DNA of 61,389 nucleotides from Cyanobacteria bacterium CG_2015-22_32_23 (GTDB lineage Bacteria > Cyanobacteriota > Cyanobacteriia > Cyanobacteriales > Cyanobacteriaceae), in assembly GCA_009993045.1 (NCBI GenBank), contig JAACUG010000082.1, positions 1 to 61,389 of the forward strand. Reading direction: 5' to 3'. The translations under genes and the position numbers were made by a program. Numbering within the stretch: position 1 is the first letter of the stretch; each line of letters begins with the position of its first letter. Positions 9,648 through 18,758 of the stretch are shown piece by piece. The notes under the pieces were generated by a model, which was not told the DNA's origin, ran no database searches, and worked only from the letters and a program-made list of their open reading frames with translations.

Positions 9648-12284
9648 ATGAACATTACAAACAATTTAGCCACATTAGAGCAATTAATTACTAAAGTTAA
9701 AAAAGCTCAAAAACAGTATGCACATTTTACTCAAGCACAAGTTGATCGCATTTTCAAAAGAGCAGCTTTAGCCGCCAATGATGCTCGTATTCCCTTAGCA
9801 AAACTGGCTTGTAGCGAAACAGAAATGGGAATTATTGAAGATAAAGTTATAAAAAATCATTTTGCTTCTGAGATTATTTATAACAAATATCGAGATGAAA
9901 AAACCTGTGGAGTTATCGAAAAAGATGAATTATATGGCATTGAAAAAATAGCCGAACCTTTAGGCATAATAGCTGGAATAATTCCCACTACAAACCCCAC
10001 TTCTACAGCAATTTTTAAAACCCTTTTAGCGTTAAAAACTCGTAATGCTATCATTTTATCTCCTCATCCGAGGGCAAAAAGAAGTACTGTTGAAGCAGCT
10101 AGAATTGTAAGAGATGCAGCCATTGCCGCAGGCGCACCTGAAGACATTATCGGTTGGATTGATGAGCCTACTTTAGAAGTATCTCAAGCCTTAATGCAAC
10201 ATCCTGAGATTAAATTAATTTTAGCAACAGGGGGCCCCGGTATGGTAAAAGCTGCTTATTCTTCAGGGCATCCATCCCTAGGAGTTGGTGCGGGAAATAC
10301 TCCTGCCGTCATCGAAAAAAGCGCTCATATCAAAATGGCAGTATCTTCTATCATGCTCAGTAAGACTTTTGATAATGGAATGATTTGTGCCTCTGAGCAG
10401 TCGGTAATTGTTGAAAATGAGATCTATGACGAGTTTAAGGGAGAATTTGAACGTAGAGGAGCTTATTTCGTTCATTCTGAGGATTTAGAGAAGTTAAGAA
10501 ATATTATCCTCAAAGATGGTAGAATTAATGCTGAGATAGTGGGGCAATCCGTGACAAAAATTGCCGAATTAGCAAATATTACCATTCCTGAAGATAGTAA
10601 ATTGTTAATTGCTGAGGTAGAAAATATTGGTTTTAATGAACCTTTATCCTATGAAAAACTATCCCCAATTTTAGCAATGTATAGGGCAACTACCTTTGAA
10701 GAAGCTACGGAAAAAGCAGCTAAATTAGTTGAATTCGGAGGAAAAGGACATACTTCTTGTATTTATATTAGTCCTGAAAAACATAATTTAATCGAGTATT
10801 TTGAAGAAAAAATGGAGACAAGTAGGGTATTAGTAAATACTCCTTCTTCTCAGGGTGCTATTGGTGACTTATATAACTTCCGTCTTGACCCTTCTTTAAC
10901 TCTTGGTTGCGGTAGTTGGGGCGGTAACTCTATTAGTGGGAATGTTGGAGTACATCATTTACTCAATGTTAAGACTATCACCGAACGACGAGAAAATATG
11001 CTTTGGTTTAGAGTACCACCGAAAGTTTATTTCAAATATGGCTGTCTTCCTGTTGCTTTAGGAGATTTAGCAGGAAAACATCGTGCTTTTATTGTCACGG
11101 ATAAACCTCTCTATGATTTAGGGGTGACGGTAAAAATTGAAGGGGTTTTAGAGCAAATGGGTATCAAATATGATGTGTTCTATGATGTAGAGCCTGATCC
11201 TTCTTTAAGTACTGTTAATCGTGGATTAGCATTACTGAATAAATTTAACCCTGACGTAATTATATCAGTAGGTGGTGGTTCTCCTATGGATGCAGCCAAA
11301 ATTATGTGGTTACTTTATGAACATCCAGAGGTAGAATTTGAAGGTATTGCTACTCGTTTTATGGATATTCGTAAGCGAGTTTATGATTTACCCCCCCTAG
11401 GCACAAAAGCTATGATGGTAGCCATTCCTACCACATCTGGTACTGGTTCAGAAGTAACACCTTTTGCTGTGGTGACAGATGACAAAACGGGCATTAAGTA
11501 TCCTTTAGCAGACTATGCGTTAACTCCGAATATCGCTATTGTCGATCCTGAGTTAGTATTAAATATGCCTAAAAGTTTAACTGCTTTTGGTGGCGTTGAT
11601 GCCCTTACTCATGCTTTAGAAGCCTATGTTTCTATTTACTCCACAGAATTTACCAGTGGTTTATGTTTAAAAGCCATCGGTTTATTGTTTAAATATCTTC
11701 CTAGTGCTTATCATAACGGGGCAACAGATGTTAAGGCAAGAGAAAAAGTACATTCAGCGGCAACCATTGCGGGAATGGCGTTTGCTAATGCTTTCTTGGG
11801 AATTTGTCACTCTTTAGCTCACAAACTAGGTTCACAATTTCATGTGCCTCACGGTTTAGCTAATGCTTTGATGATAAGTCATGTTATTCGTTATAACGCT
11901 ACGGATGCACCTTTTAAACAAGCGATTTTCCCTCAATATAAATATCCTAACGCCCTTTTCCGTTATGCACAAATTGCCGATTATTTACATTTAGGTGGTG
12001 TTACGGAGGAAGAAAAAGTCGAAAAATTAGTGGAAGCCATCGAAAACCTAAAACGAGAAGTAGGTATTCCTGCCACGATTAAAGAAGTATTAACCATTGA
12101 AGATCAGGTTTTTTATGATTCCCTCGATAGTTTAGCAGAAGAAGCCTTCGATGATCAATGTACAGGCACAAATCCTCGTTATCCTCTCATTAAGGATTTA
12201 AAAGAGTTATATATTACTGCTTACCGTGGTTTTAACCTTGAATCTCAATTTGATAATTCAGCTAGTGTAACTACTGTTAAGTAA
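9648..12284 (+). CDS. adhE: Bifunctional aldehyde-alcohol dehydrogenase AdhE
   Basis: AdhE converts acetyl-CoA to acetaldehyde and then ethanol with two NADH, a fermentation route. The 878 residues show the CoA-acylating aldehyde dehydrogenase half first (PTTNPTSTAIFKTLLALKTR; catalytic Cys in FDNGMICASEQ; GVGAGNTPA). The iron-dependent alcohol dehydrogenase half begins near residue 455 (ISVGGGSPMDAAK; metal-ligand region ALTHALEAYVS and HSLAHKLGSQFHVPHG). Both halves are complete, so both reactions are expected. AdhE is patchily distributed among cyanobacteria and implies dark anaerobic ethanol formation. It is monocistronic, with a strong RBS. Confidence 0.97.
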   Translation: MNITNNLATLEQLITKVKKAQKQYAHFTQAQVDRIFKRAALAANDARIPLAKLACSETEMGIIEDKVIKNHFASEIIYNKYRDEKTCGVIEKDELYGIEKIAEPLGIIAGIIPTTNPTSTAIFKTLLALKTRNAIILSPHPRAKRSTVEAARIVRDAAIAAGAPEDIIGWIDEPTLEVSQALMQHPEIKLILATGGPGMVKAAYSSGHPSLGVGAGNTPAVIEKSAHIKMAVSSIMLSKTFDNGMICASEQSVIVENEIYDEFKGEFERRGAYFVHSEDLEKLRNIILKDGRINAEIVGQSVTKIAELANITIPEDSKLLIAEVENIGFNEPLSYEKLSPILAMYRATTFEEATEKAAKLVEFGGKGHTSCIYISPEKHNLIEYFEEKMETSRVLVNTPSSQGAIGDLYNFRLDPSLTLGCGSWGGNSISGNVGVHHLLNVKTITERRENMLWFRVPPKVYFKYGCLPVALGDLAGKHRAFIVTDKPLYDLGVTVKIEGVLEQMGIKYDVFYDVEPDPSLSTVNRGLALLNKFNPDVIISVGGGSPMDAAKIMWLLYEHPEVEFEGIATRFMDIRKRVYDLPPLGTKAMMVAIPTTSGTGSEVTPFAVVTDDKTGIKYPLADYALTPNIAIVDPELVLNMPKSLTAFGGVDALTHALEAYVSIYSTEFTSGLCLKAIGLLFKYLPSAYHNGATDVKAREKVHSAATIAGMAFANAFLGICHSLAHKLGSQFHVPHGLANALMISHVIRYNATDAPFKQAIFPQYKYPNALFRYAQIADYLHLGGVTEEEKVEKLVEAIENLKREVGIPATIKEVLTIEDQVFYDSLDSLAEEAFDDQCTGTNPRYPLIKDLKELYITAYRGFNLESQFDNSASVTTVK

Positions 12285-12292
12285 TGATTAAT

Positions 12293-12344
12293 TAGGAGTT
12301 AGGAGTTAGGAGTTAGGAGTTAGGAGTTAGAAGGGAAACAGGGA
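12293..12344 (+). repeat. Composite heptamer repeat, copy C
   Basis: Five perfect TAGGAGT heptamers (12293-12327) and a partial unit are followed by AAGGGAAACAGGGA at 12331-12344, a two-base variant of the tail in the other copies. It lies eight bases after the adhE stop. Confidence 0.85.
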
Positions 12345-12352
12345 ATACTGTA

Positions 12353-12385
12353 GGGGTGAATTGGTTTCACCCCCTTTTCAAGGGG
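12353..12385. terminator. Two overlapping hairpins between convergent adhE and prxQ
   Basis: GGGGTGAA (12353-12360) pairs with TTCACCCC (12366-12373). CCCCTT (12371-12376) can instead pair with AAGGGG (12380-12385). The stems share three bases, so they compete. The position between two convergent stops fits a bidirectional terminator, but it may equally be another dispersed palindrome. Confidence 0.45.
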
Positions 12386-12403
12386 AGGTTTTAAACTATA
12401 AAT

Positions 12404-12838
12404 TTAAGCAATAGTTGCCAGAATATCTTGAGCATGAGTAGCAGTTTTTACTTTATCATCAACATGAGAAATAACTCCGTCACCATTAATAATATAAGTA
12501 ACTCGTTTCGGATAACCGCCACCATCAACATCATAGGCTTGAGAGATACTTCTATCGGTATCAGCTAAAAGACTAAAAGGCAAACCATATTTTTCTTTAA
12601 ATTTCGTGTGGGAGGCTTCGTCATCGTTACTAACTCCTAACACAACAACATCTTTACCTTGATATTCTTCATAATTATCACGAAAACCTTGAGCTTCAAT
12701 GGTACAACCCGGAGTATCATCTTTAGGGTAGAAATATAAAACTACTACTTTACCTGCAAAATCAGACAAAGAAACAATATTACCTTTATCATCTTTAGTG
12801 GTGAATGCTGGTGCTTTAGTGCCAACGGTGAGTGTCAT
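12404..12838 (-). CDS. Peroxiredoxin, PrxQ/BCP family, 1-Cys type
   Basis: A 144-residue thiol peroxidase. The fold start VGTKAPAFTTKDDKGN and active segment YFYPKDDTPGCTIEAQGFRD are standard, and Cys45 is the peroxidatic cysteine. Residue 50, where the 2-Cys paralogue at 249-704 has its resolving cysteine, is glutamine here, and there is no other cysteine in the protein. It should therefore depend on an external thiol to resolve the sulfenic acid. The gene is convergent with adhE and divergent from the hypothetical gene at 12903, with 64 bp between the two starts. Confidence 0.92.
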   Translation of the reverse strand: MTLTVGTKAPAFTTKDDKGNIVSLSDFAGKVVVLYFYPKDDTPGCTIEAQGFRDNYEEYQGKDVVVLGVSNDDEASHTKFKEKYGLPFSLLADTDRSISQAYDVDGGGYPKRVTYIINGDGVISHVDDKVKTATHAQDILATIA

Positions 12839-12902
12839 AAATAAATTCCCTACAATTAAATAAATTCTGTTTCTTACTCTACTTTACAATACTTAATGAA
12901 AG

Positions 12903-13607
12903 ATGAAAATATTTTTTCCGAAAAACTTTGAACCTCAAAAACCGATTAAAATTTATGATCATCATGATATTATGGTGACATTTTTTTGCGGTACTATTAA
13001 TCCTAGTCAATTTAACTTAGTAATACTTAGAGAACTTGGCATAATTCCTTTAGATTGGCAATTAGAAAAACCCATAATAAGTAAACCAGAGTTATTACAA
13101 TTTTCTTTTAAAGAAGGCATAAATATTTTTATTGCCATAGGCAAAATATCTTTTATTATAAAAAAAGGAAGTAACTATGTTGATTTACAAAAAATTATTA
13201 TTCGTTTTATCGATAAATTTAATAATTATAATTGGCAAAAAATACAGCTAAATATTAGACGTTTAATGTCTCTACCAGGTAGTAAAGATAATGGGGAAAA
13301 ATTTATGAGAGAAATATTATTAAATAGCGATAAATGGGATATTTTAGGATTAAAACCAGTAAAAATGCAAGTCACTTTTCATTATCCATTTTTACAAAAC
13401 CCATTATTAATTAATATCACTGATATTAAGGTTAAAACTAAAGAGAATAAGATCAAATCAGGTTTATTATTTAGAGGAACTTTTCATTATGCACTTGAAC
13501 TAAAATCAACTATTAATAAAATCAATTATTTAAAATTAATTATCAATAATTTTTCTAAAAATATAGAACTTTTCAATACGATCATTGAAAAAAAGTTTTT
13601 AGTTTAA
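12903..13607 (+). CDS. Conserved cyanobacterial hypothetical protein
   Basis: A 234-residue, lysine- and isoleucine-rich protein. The segment NPSQFNLVILRELGIIPLDW, followed by LQFSFKEGINIFIAIGKISF, resembles a cyanobacterial family of unknown function that I cannot name. The predicted pattern is mixed strands and helices with no membrane helix, signal peptide or catalytic motif. Its promoter region is shared with the divergent 1-Cys PrxQ gene, which may mean co-regulation, but that is only inferred from spacing. Confidence 0.65.
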   Translation: MKIFFPKNFEPQKPIKIYDHHDIMVTFFCGTINPSQFNLVILRELGIIPLDWQLEKPIISKPELLQFSFKEGINIFIAIGKISFIIKKGSNYVDLQKIIIRFIDKFNNYNWQKIQLNIRRLMSLPGSKDNGEKFMREILLNSDKWDILGLKPVKMQVTFHYPFLQNPLLINITDIKVKTKENKIKSGLLFRGTFHYALELKSTINKINYLKLIINNFSKNIELFNTIIEKKFLV

Positions 13608-13958
13608 AAATAACGATTATAAATAAAATTCTTTCTTTTACTTAACAATAAAAAGTGATGAAAAATAACTTAATATGAAAAATAAATCTGTAAATTTTAC
13701 TATTTAACCAGAGCTAATCATATTATCAACATAAGATATTGTCAAGATATTTACTAAAATTAATTGAATTTGATTGATGAATTATTCAATAAACAACATT
13801 TTAATATTTTCTTAATAATTATCCCAACTTATCATGAAAAAAAGATAAAAAAGAAAATTAAATTGAATTGGTAATCATCTTTACAACTAATTGGGATCAA
13901 GGAATGTTAGCTTAGACAGTATCAAAATAAATTAAATTTTAATAAACCCATCATCGTC
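13608..13958. other. AT-rich intergenic region upstream of DUF1830 gene
   Basis: It contains no ORF or RNA gene that I can support. Runs of A and T dominate, and no strong promoter boxes stand out. Confidence 0.5.
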
Positions 13959-14309
13959 ATGGCTCAAATATTAGATGCGATTCCTCACAATGAAAATGAT
14001 GCTATTTTATGTTGTTATGTTAATGCGACGAACCAAATTCAAATAGCTAGGATCACCAATATTAGTAATTGGTATTTTGAGAGAGTAGTTTTTCCAGGAC
14101 AAAGATTAATCTTTGAGGCTTTACCAGAGGCTTTACTGGAAATTCATTCAGGAATGATGGCTAGTGCTATTTTATCTGATACGATACCTTGTAAACGTTT
14201 GTGTGTTCAAGAGTTAGAAAATGATGAAAAACAGAGGGAAAATCAAACAAATATTGACGATAAAGAAGAAAATACAATATCTTCAGATCTAGAAGCTATT
14301 ATCGCTTAA
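13959..14309 (+). CDS. DUF1830 domain-containing protein
   Basis: A 116-residue cyanobacterial protein of unknown function. The DUF1830 core is clear: ILCCYVNATNQIQIARITNI, NWYFERVVFPGQRLIFEALP and HSGMMASAILSDTIPCKRL span about residues 17-88. The rest is a charged tail rich in Glu, Asp and Asn. It is a soluble protein with no targeting signal. It sits 242 bp upstream of nrdB on the same strand, but the gap argues against a tight operon. Confidence 0.85.
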   Translation: MAQILDAIPHNENDAILCCYVNATNQIQIARITNISNWYFERVVFPGQRLIFEALPEALLEIHSGMMASAILSDTIPCKRLCVQELENDEKQRENQTNIDDKEENTISSDLEAIIA

Positions 14310-14551
14310 AATAAACATAAAACCTCTTTTTTATGATTACTAAAACCTCTTTTTTTTATGTATAAAAAGTGATATTTTAAATAATTTTATATTAATATTT
14401 AGGGATAAATTTTTCTTGATTTTTATTCCTAAATAAAATTTAAAAATACATAGTTTTCTTTCATGCAATTACATTTAAGTTTCTCTATCTAAGTCAAAAT
14501 GATTCGTTATAATTGTGTTTTAACCATCGCAATTATTTCAATTTTTATTTT

Positions 14552-14739
14552 ATGGTGATTATAGCTGACGACATTAACCAGAAAATGCCTTTGACTCCCA
14601 TTTTTAATCCAGAAGGAGATGATCGCATTGAGAATAGAACAGTCTGGTTTGGTAATACAACCAACTTAATGCAATTAAATGACGTTCGTTATTCATGGGC
14701 GATTAGTTTATATCAACAGATGCGCGAGAATTTTTGGAT
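14552..14739 (+). CDS. nrdB: Ribonucleotide reductase beta subunit, exon 1
   Basis: This exon encodes the first 62 residues plus two bases of codon 63. The conserved segment PIFNPEGDDRIENRTVWFGN and the following QLNDVRYSWAISLYQQMREN are typical of cyanobacterial class I NrdB. Without splicing the frame stops at 14746, just after MRENFWIN. Splicing at T14739 joins AT to A15191 and gives the expected ...ENFWIPQKLDIT. ATG 14552 or ATG 14585 (MPLTPIFNP) are the plausible starts; an upstream TTG at 14513 is unlikely because its extra residues match nothing in the family. Confidence 0.9.
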
Positions 14740-15190
14740 TAACTAGGTAGTCCAGTTTAAATCCCTTGAAAACGGTGGAACTCTGTGGTTTATTTTGCGA
14801 GAAAATTTGTTATTCTCAGGAAAAAATATCTGTCTAAATAGCAAATGAAAAGTAAGATTTGTTCTAAGTGTAAAAAACAGATATGTTGATGTTAAGGAAA
14901 GAAAAGGTATTCAGGGAATTAGATAAATGTATCCTATTGTGTTCTAATTGTCATAGAATTTTACACCACAGACAATACCGTGCCAAGCTGTTACAAATAA
15001 CAGAAGGTGTAGAGACTAACGAAAAGCGGAAGATTTCCGACTTAGTAGAGTAGGCAGTAAGCGTTTGACTGTCGAAGCGGGGGACTCTTTTATATAGGTA
15101 AAAGATGATGATATAGTCCGATCCATAAGGTGACTTATGGCAGCTTGAATAAAGCGAGTTAGGAGTAGCGATCTTGACTGAACAAAAATG
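14740..15190 (+). ncRNA. Group I self-splicing intron in nrdB
   Basis: The 451-nt intron is supported by three pairings. In P1, exon TTGGAT (14734-14739) pairs with the guide GTCCAG (14750-14755), the last exon U facing G14750 as a U-G wobble, the group I rule. In P10, AGGT (14745-14748) pairs with the start of exon 2, ACCT (15191-15194). In P7, GACTA (15014-15018, within GTAGAGACTA) pairs with TAGTC (15114-15118, within GATATAGTCC), both inside classical core motifs. The last intron base is G15190. The GTGCCAAGC segment near 14981 fits the P4-side core. It belongs to the cyanobacterial and phage ribonucleotide reductase intron type. Subgroup not assigned. Confidence 0.9.
14845..14982 (+). 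pseudogene. Remnant of an HNH homing endonuclease in the intron
   Basis: ATG at 14845 opens MKSKICSKCKKQIC and then stops at 14887. In another frame from about 14907 follows VFRELDKCILLCSNCHRILHH. Together these are the two ends of a zinc-bound HNH nuclease: an N-terminal CxxC, and a C-terminal CxxCH with the last histidines. The middle, which should carry the catalytic H-N segment, is missing and the frames disagree. The enzyme is therefore dead. It lies between the 5' intron arms and the core, a usual place for an intron ORF. Confidence 0.75.
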
Positions 15191-16070
15191 ACCTCAAAAA
15201 CTTGATATAACCCAAGATGTAACGGATTATTGGAATTTAACCATAGATGAGCGTCGTGCTTTTGAAGGTATTTTGTCTTATTTAACTTTTTTAGACTCTG
15301 TTCAAACTTGTAATATTCCTCACTTAAAAAGCTCCATTACAGCCCCAGAAATTAGCCTTTGTATGGCTGAACAAATTTCTCAAGAGGGGATGCACAATCA
15401 CGCCTATCAATATATGATTGAGACAATTATTCCTAGGGATAAAAGAGATCAAGTTTATGATTTTTGGCGCACAGATAAAGTGTTATCGGCGAGATGTGAA
15501 TTTATCGCTGGTTTCTATCAAAAATATATCGATAATCCTACTAAAGAAAATTATTTTATTGCCCTTTTAAGTGATTATTTATTAGAAGGTTTATACTTTT
15601 ATAATGGCTTTATTTATTTTTATAATTTAGCAGCTAGAATGTTAATGCCGGGCAGTGCCGATATATTTAAAATGATTAATCGTGATGAATTAAGCCATGT
15701 GAGATTATATCAAAAACTAATTCCTGAAGCGATGCAAACTTTTAATTATTCTTTAGATCAAATTTACGAAATGTTTGATACCGCCGTCAATCATGAGTGT
15801 AAATGGACTAATCATATTGTGGGGAATAATATCTTAGGTATTACAGAATCTAGCACTGAGCGTTATACTAAATACCTTGCGAATATTCGTTTACGAGCTA
15901 TTGGCTTAGATCCTCTTTATACTGATAGTAACTATAGCAAAAGTCCTTACAGTCATTTAGAAAAATTTTCCGACACCAAAAAAGAAGGTAATACAAAAGC
16001 CAATTTTTTTGAAGCTAGTGTTACCAGTTATATGATGTCTTCAGGGGTTTCAGGATGGGATGAAATTTAA
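15191..16070 (+). CDS. nrdB: Ribonucleotide reductase beta subunit, exon 2
   Basis: Exon 2 completes a spliced protein of about 355 residues, which generates the tyrosyl radical for reduction of ribonucleotides. In spliced numbering, Asp98 (TFLDSVQ), Glu128 and His131 (EGMHNHAY) and the later ELSH pair supply the di-iron ligands. Tyr135 is placed like the radical tyrosine of E. coli NrdB. The carboxylate bridge region DYLLEGLYFYNGF is present. The C-terminus ends SSGVSGWDEI, lacking an obvious intein. No nrdA gene is in the window. Its expression should depend on intron splicing because the unspliced message stops early. Confidence 0.93.
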
Positions 16071-16431
16071 TCAAAAAAAGTTGATTGATTCCTCATTAAT
16101 AATCATCCAAAATTGATATAAGTAAGCAAAATCATCTGTATCTTTACTCAGGGAGAGGCAAAAGGCAACAAAGATTCTTAGTTATTTTTATTAATTAAAA
16201 TATATAATACCTAAATACTTTAATACTTAAACAGAAGGAGATTATTTTTAATTTCTTTCTGCCTCGTAAAATAATAACGTAAATCCTGAAGATAGGTTTT
16301 AATAAAGAGTAAAATACAATATTGGTAAAAATATTATCAATTATTGGGTTTAAACCTCTGTAAATAAATAGTAAACTAGAAAAACCTCCATGGAGGATAA
16401 ATAACGAGAAAACTGGAGAAAAAAAGTAACA
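16071..16431 (+). promoter_or_regulatory. Leader of dnaK3 with perfect palindrome
   Basis: The region holds no gene. CCTCCATGGAGG at 16385-16396 is a perfect 12-bp palindrome 35 bp before the dnaK ATG. The ATG inside it (16390) opens a four-codon ORF, Met-Glu-Asp-Lys, ending at TAA 16404. The palindrome could fold in RNA and hide GGAGG. No CIRCE element was seen. A regulatory role is only a guess. Confidence 0.4.
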
Positions 16432-18645
16432 ATGGGTAGAGTCGTTGGTATAGATTTAGGCACAACAAACTCAGTGGTAGCAGTTATGGAAGGGGGAAAG
16501 CCTCTCGTTATTCCCAATTCTGAAGGTAGTCGCACCACTCCCTCTGTGGTAGGTTTTAATAAAGATGGCGAGTTAGTCATTGGGCAAATGGCAAGACGAC
16601 AAGGAGTGTTAAATCCTCAAAATACTTACTATGGCATTAAGCGTTTTATGGGGCGTAAATACAGTGAATTAAACGAAGAATCAAAACGTGTACCCTATAC
16701 TATTCGTCGTGATGAGGTTGATAATATTAAAATTCGTTGCCCTAAACTAAAGAAAGAATTTGCCCCTGAAGAAGTTTCAGCGATGATTTTACGCAAATTA
16801 GCCGAAGAAGCTGAAAGATATTTAGGAGAAGAAGTCACGGGAGCAGTAATTACTGTACCAGCGTATTTCAATGATGCACAACGTCAAGCTACCAAAGACG
16901 CAGGAAAAATTGCAGGGTTAGAAGTATTGCGTATTGTTAATGAACCTACAGCCGCTTCTTTAGCTTATGGTTTAGAAAAAAGACGTAGTGAGAAAATATT
17001 AGTATTTGACTTAGGAGGAGGCACTTTTGATGTTTCTATCCTAGAAGTGGGTGATGGAGTTTTAGAAGTAAAAGCCACTAGCGGTGATACTCAGTTAGGG
17101 GGTAATGATTTTGATAGAAGAATTGTTGATTATCTTGCGGAGGCATTTTTAGAAGCTGAAAAAGTAGATTTACGGCGTGATAGGCAATCCTTACAACGGT
17201 TAACTGAAGCCGCCGAAAAGGCTAAAATTGAATTATCAGGAGTTAGTAATACAGAGATTAACTTACCTTTCATCACCGCTACAGAAGACGGGCCAAAACA
17301 CATCGAAACTAGCCTCAGTCGTAGTAAATTTGAAGAATTATGTGGTGATTTAGTGTCTCGCTTACGCCGCCCTATTCAACGTGCTTTGAAAGACGCAGGA
17401 TTAAGTCCAGTGCAAATAGATGAGGTTGTATTAGTTGGTGGTTCAACCCGCATTCCTATCGTTCAAGAGCTTGTTCGTAGTTTTATTGATATTGAGCCTA
17501 ATCAAAATGTTAACCCTGATGAGGTTGTAGCCGTGGGCGCTGCCATTCAAGCAGGAATTTTGGGAGGGGAAGTCAAAGATATTTTACTCCTTGATGTGAC
17601 CCCTTTATCTATAGGTGTAGAAACCATTGGGGGGGTGACAAAAAAACTCTTGCCTCGAAATACGACAATTCCCGTAAGACGTTCTGATATATTCTCTACT
17701 TCAGAAAATAATCAAACTTCTGTAGAAATTCATGTAGTGCAAGGTGAACGAGAAATGGCTGAAGATAACAAGTCTTTAGGGCGTTTCAAGTTAACGGGTA
17801 TTCCTCCTGCACCCCGTGGAGTTCCTCAAATTCAGGTATCTTTCGATATTGATGCTAACGGCATTTTACAGGTAATCGCCAGAGATAAAACTACAGGTAG
17901 AGAGCAACGTATTATTGTTCAAGGTGCTTCTACTTTGTCACAAATAGAAGTTGATGCCATGATGAAGGAAGCCGAAGAATTTTCTAAAGAAGATAGAGAA
18001 AGACGGGATAGAGTAGAAAAACGTAATCGAGCTAAGGCTTTGACAGATCAAGCACAACGTCGTTTAAGGGAAGTTACTCTCGATTTTGGTAGTCAATTTA
18101 CTAATCCTTACCGCCGAGATGTAGAAAATCTTTGTAGTGAAATTCTCGACAGTTTAGAAAAAGATGATGATCGCCGTTTAGACAGAAGTCAAGCCGATTT
18201 ACAAGATGTTCTTTATGAGTTAAATCGTGAAGTAAGACTACAATATGACGATGAAAACGAGGGCTTTTTTGAGTCGATTAAAAAAACTTTCGTCGGCGAT
18301 GATGATGATTATGACTATAACTCTAGGGAGCGAGTTTATCGTAATTCTGATACTACTTTATACGGTGCAAAAGTGCCTCCTAGTCGAGACTATCGAGATT
18401 ATGACAACCCCAATAATTACGGTTATGGCGGTGGTGGTTTATCCAATCCTCGTAATCCTAAAAGCTCTCAGCCCACTTCTCGCTCCTCTCAATCCCCCCG
18501 TTATAATGATTATCCTCAAGATGGCGATCGTGAAACGGCTCTGCGCGATCGCAATGTATCAAGAAGTGATCAACGTTATAGTAAAGGAAAAAAACGAGAC
18601 ATTCCTTATGAAAATGGCTGGGAAGACGATGACGATTGGTTTTAA
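16432..18645 (+). CDS. dnaK: Chaperone DnaK, DnaK3-like with long acidic tail
   Basis: An Hsp70 chaperone of 737 residues. The ATPase domain shows [19 protein letters not shown], the phosphate loop [14 protein letters not shown] and [10 protein letters not shown]. The substrate domain follows ([34 protein letters not shown]). Beyond about residue 610 a long tail is rich in Asp, Arg, Tyr and Ser, with a DDDDYDY patch and a terminal [11 protein letters not shown]. Cyanobacteria encode several DnaKs; the long tail and [15 protein letters not shown] region suit the DnaK3 group, whose members are reported at thylakoid membranes and polysomes. The second copy (47820-49832) sits beside grpE and is DnaK1-like. 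Confidence 0.93.
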   Translation: MGRVVGIDLGTTNSVVAVMEGGKPLVIPNSEGSRTTPSVVGFNKDGELVIGQMARRQGVLNPQNTYYGIKRFMGRKYSELNEESKRVPYTIRRDEVDNIKIRCPKLKKEFAPEEVSAMILRKLAEEAERYLGEEVTGAVITVPAYFNDAQRQATKDAGKIAGLEVLRIVNEPTAASLAYGLEKRRSEKILVFDLGGGTFDVSILEVGDGVLEVKATSGDTQLGGNDFDRRIVDYLAEAFLEAEKVDLRRDRQSLQRLTEAAEKAKIELSGVSNTEINLPFITATEDGPKHIETSLSRSKFEELCGDLVSRLRRPIQRALKDAGLSPVQIDEVVLVGGSTRIPIVQELVRSFIDIEPNQNVNPDEVVAVGAAIQAGILGGEVKDILLLDVTPLSIGVETIGGVTKKLLPRNTTIPVRRSDIFSTSENNQTSVEIHVVQGEREMAEDNKSLGRFKLTGIPPAPRGVPQIQVSFDIDANGILQVIARDKTTGREQRIIVQGASTLSQIEVDAMMKEAEEFSKEDRERRDRVEKRNRAKALTDQAQRRLREVTLDFGSQFTNPYRRDVENLCSEILDSLEKDDDRRLDRSQADLQDVLYELNREVRLQYDDENEGFFESIKKTFVGDDDDYDYNSRERVYRNSDTTLYGAKVPPSRDYRDYDNPNNYGYGGGGLSNPRNPKSSQPTSRSSQSPRYNDYPQDGDRETALRDRNVSRSDQRYSKGKKRDIPYENGWEDDDDWF

Positions 18646-18758
18646 CTAAAAAATGATTGTTAATCTTCAGGGAAAATTAATCTTTTTATATCCAATATTG
18701 ACAAAGAGAATCATTATCAAATATTATGAAGAGAATAATCCTGTGAGGAATTAAAAAA

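Noticed and set aside
14740-15190. Intein or programmed frameshift in nrdB
   Set aside because: The insert has stops in all frames and no intein blocks, while group I pairings and a precise junction are present.
16071-16431. CIRCE heat-shock operator before dnaK
   Set aside because: No TTAGCACTC-N9-GAGTGCTAA; only the CCTCCATGGAGG palindrome.
18245-18649. 134-codon ORF overlapping the dnaK3 tail in another frame
   Set aside because: Met/Ile-rich shadow of a low-complexity GAT/GAC-rich coding stretch; no RBS or family.
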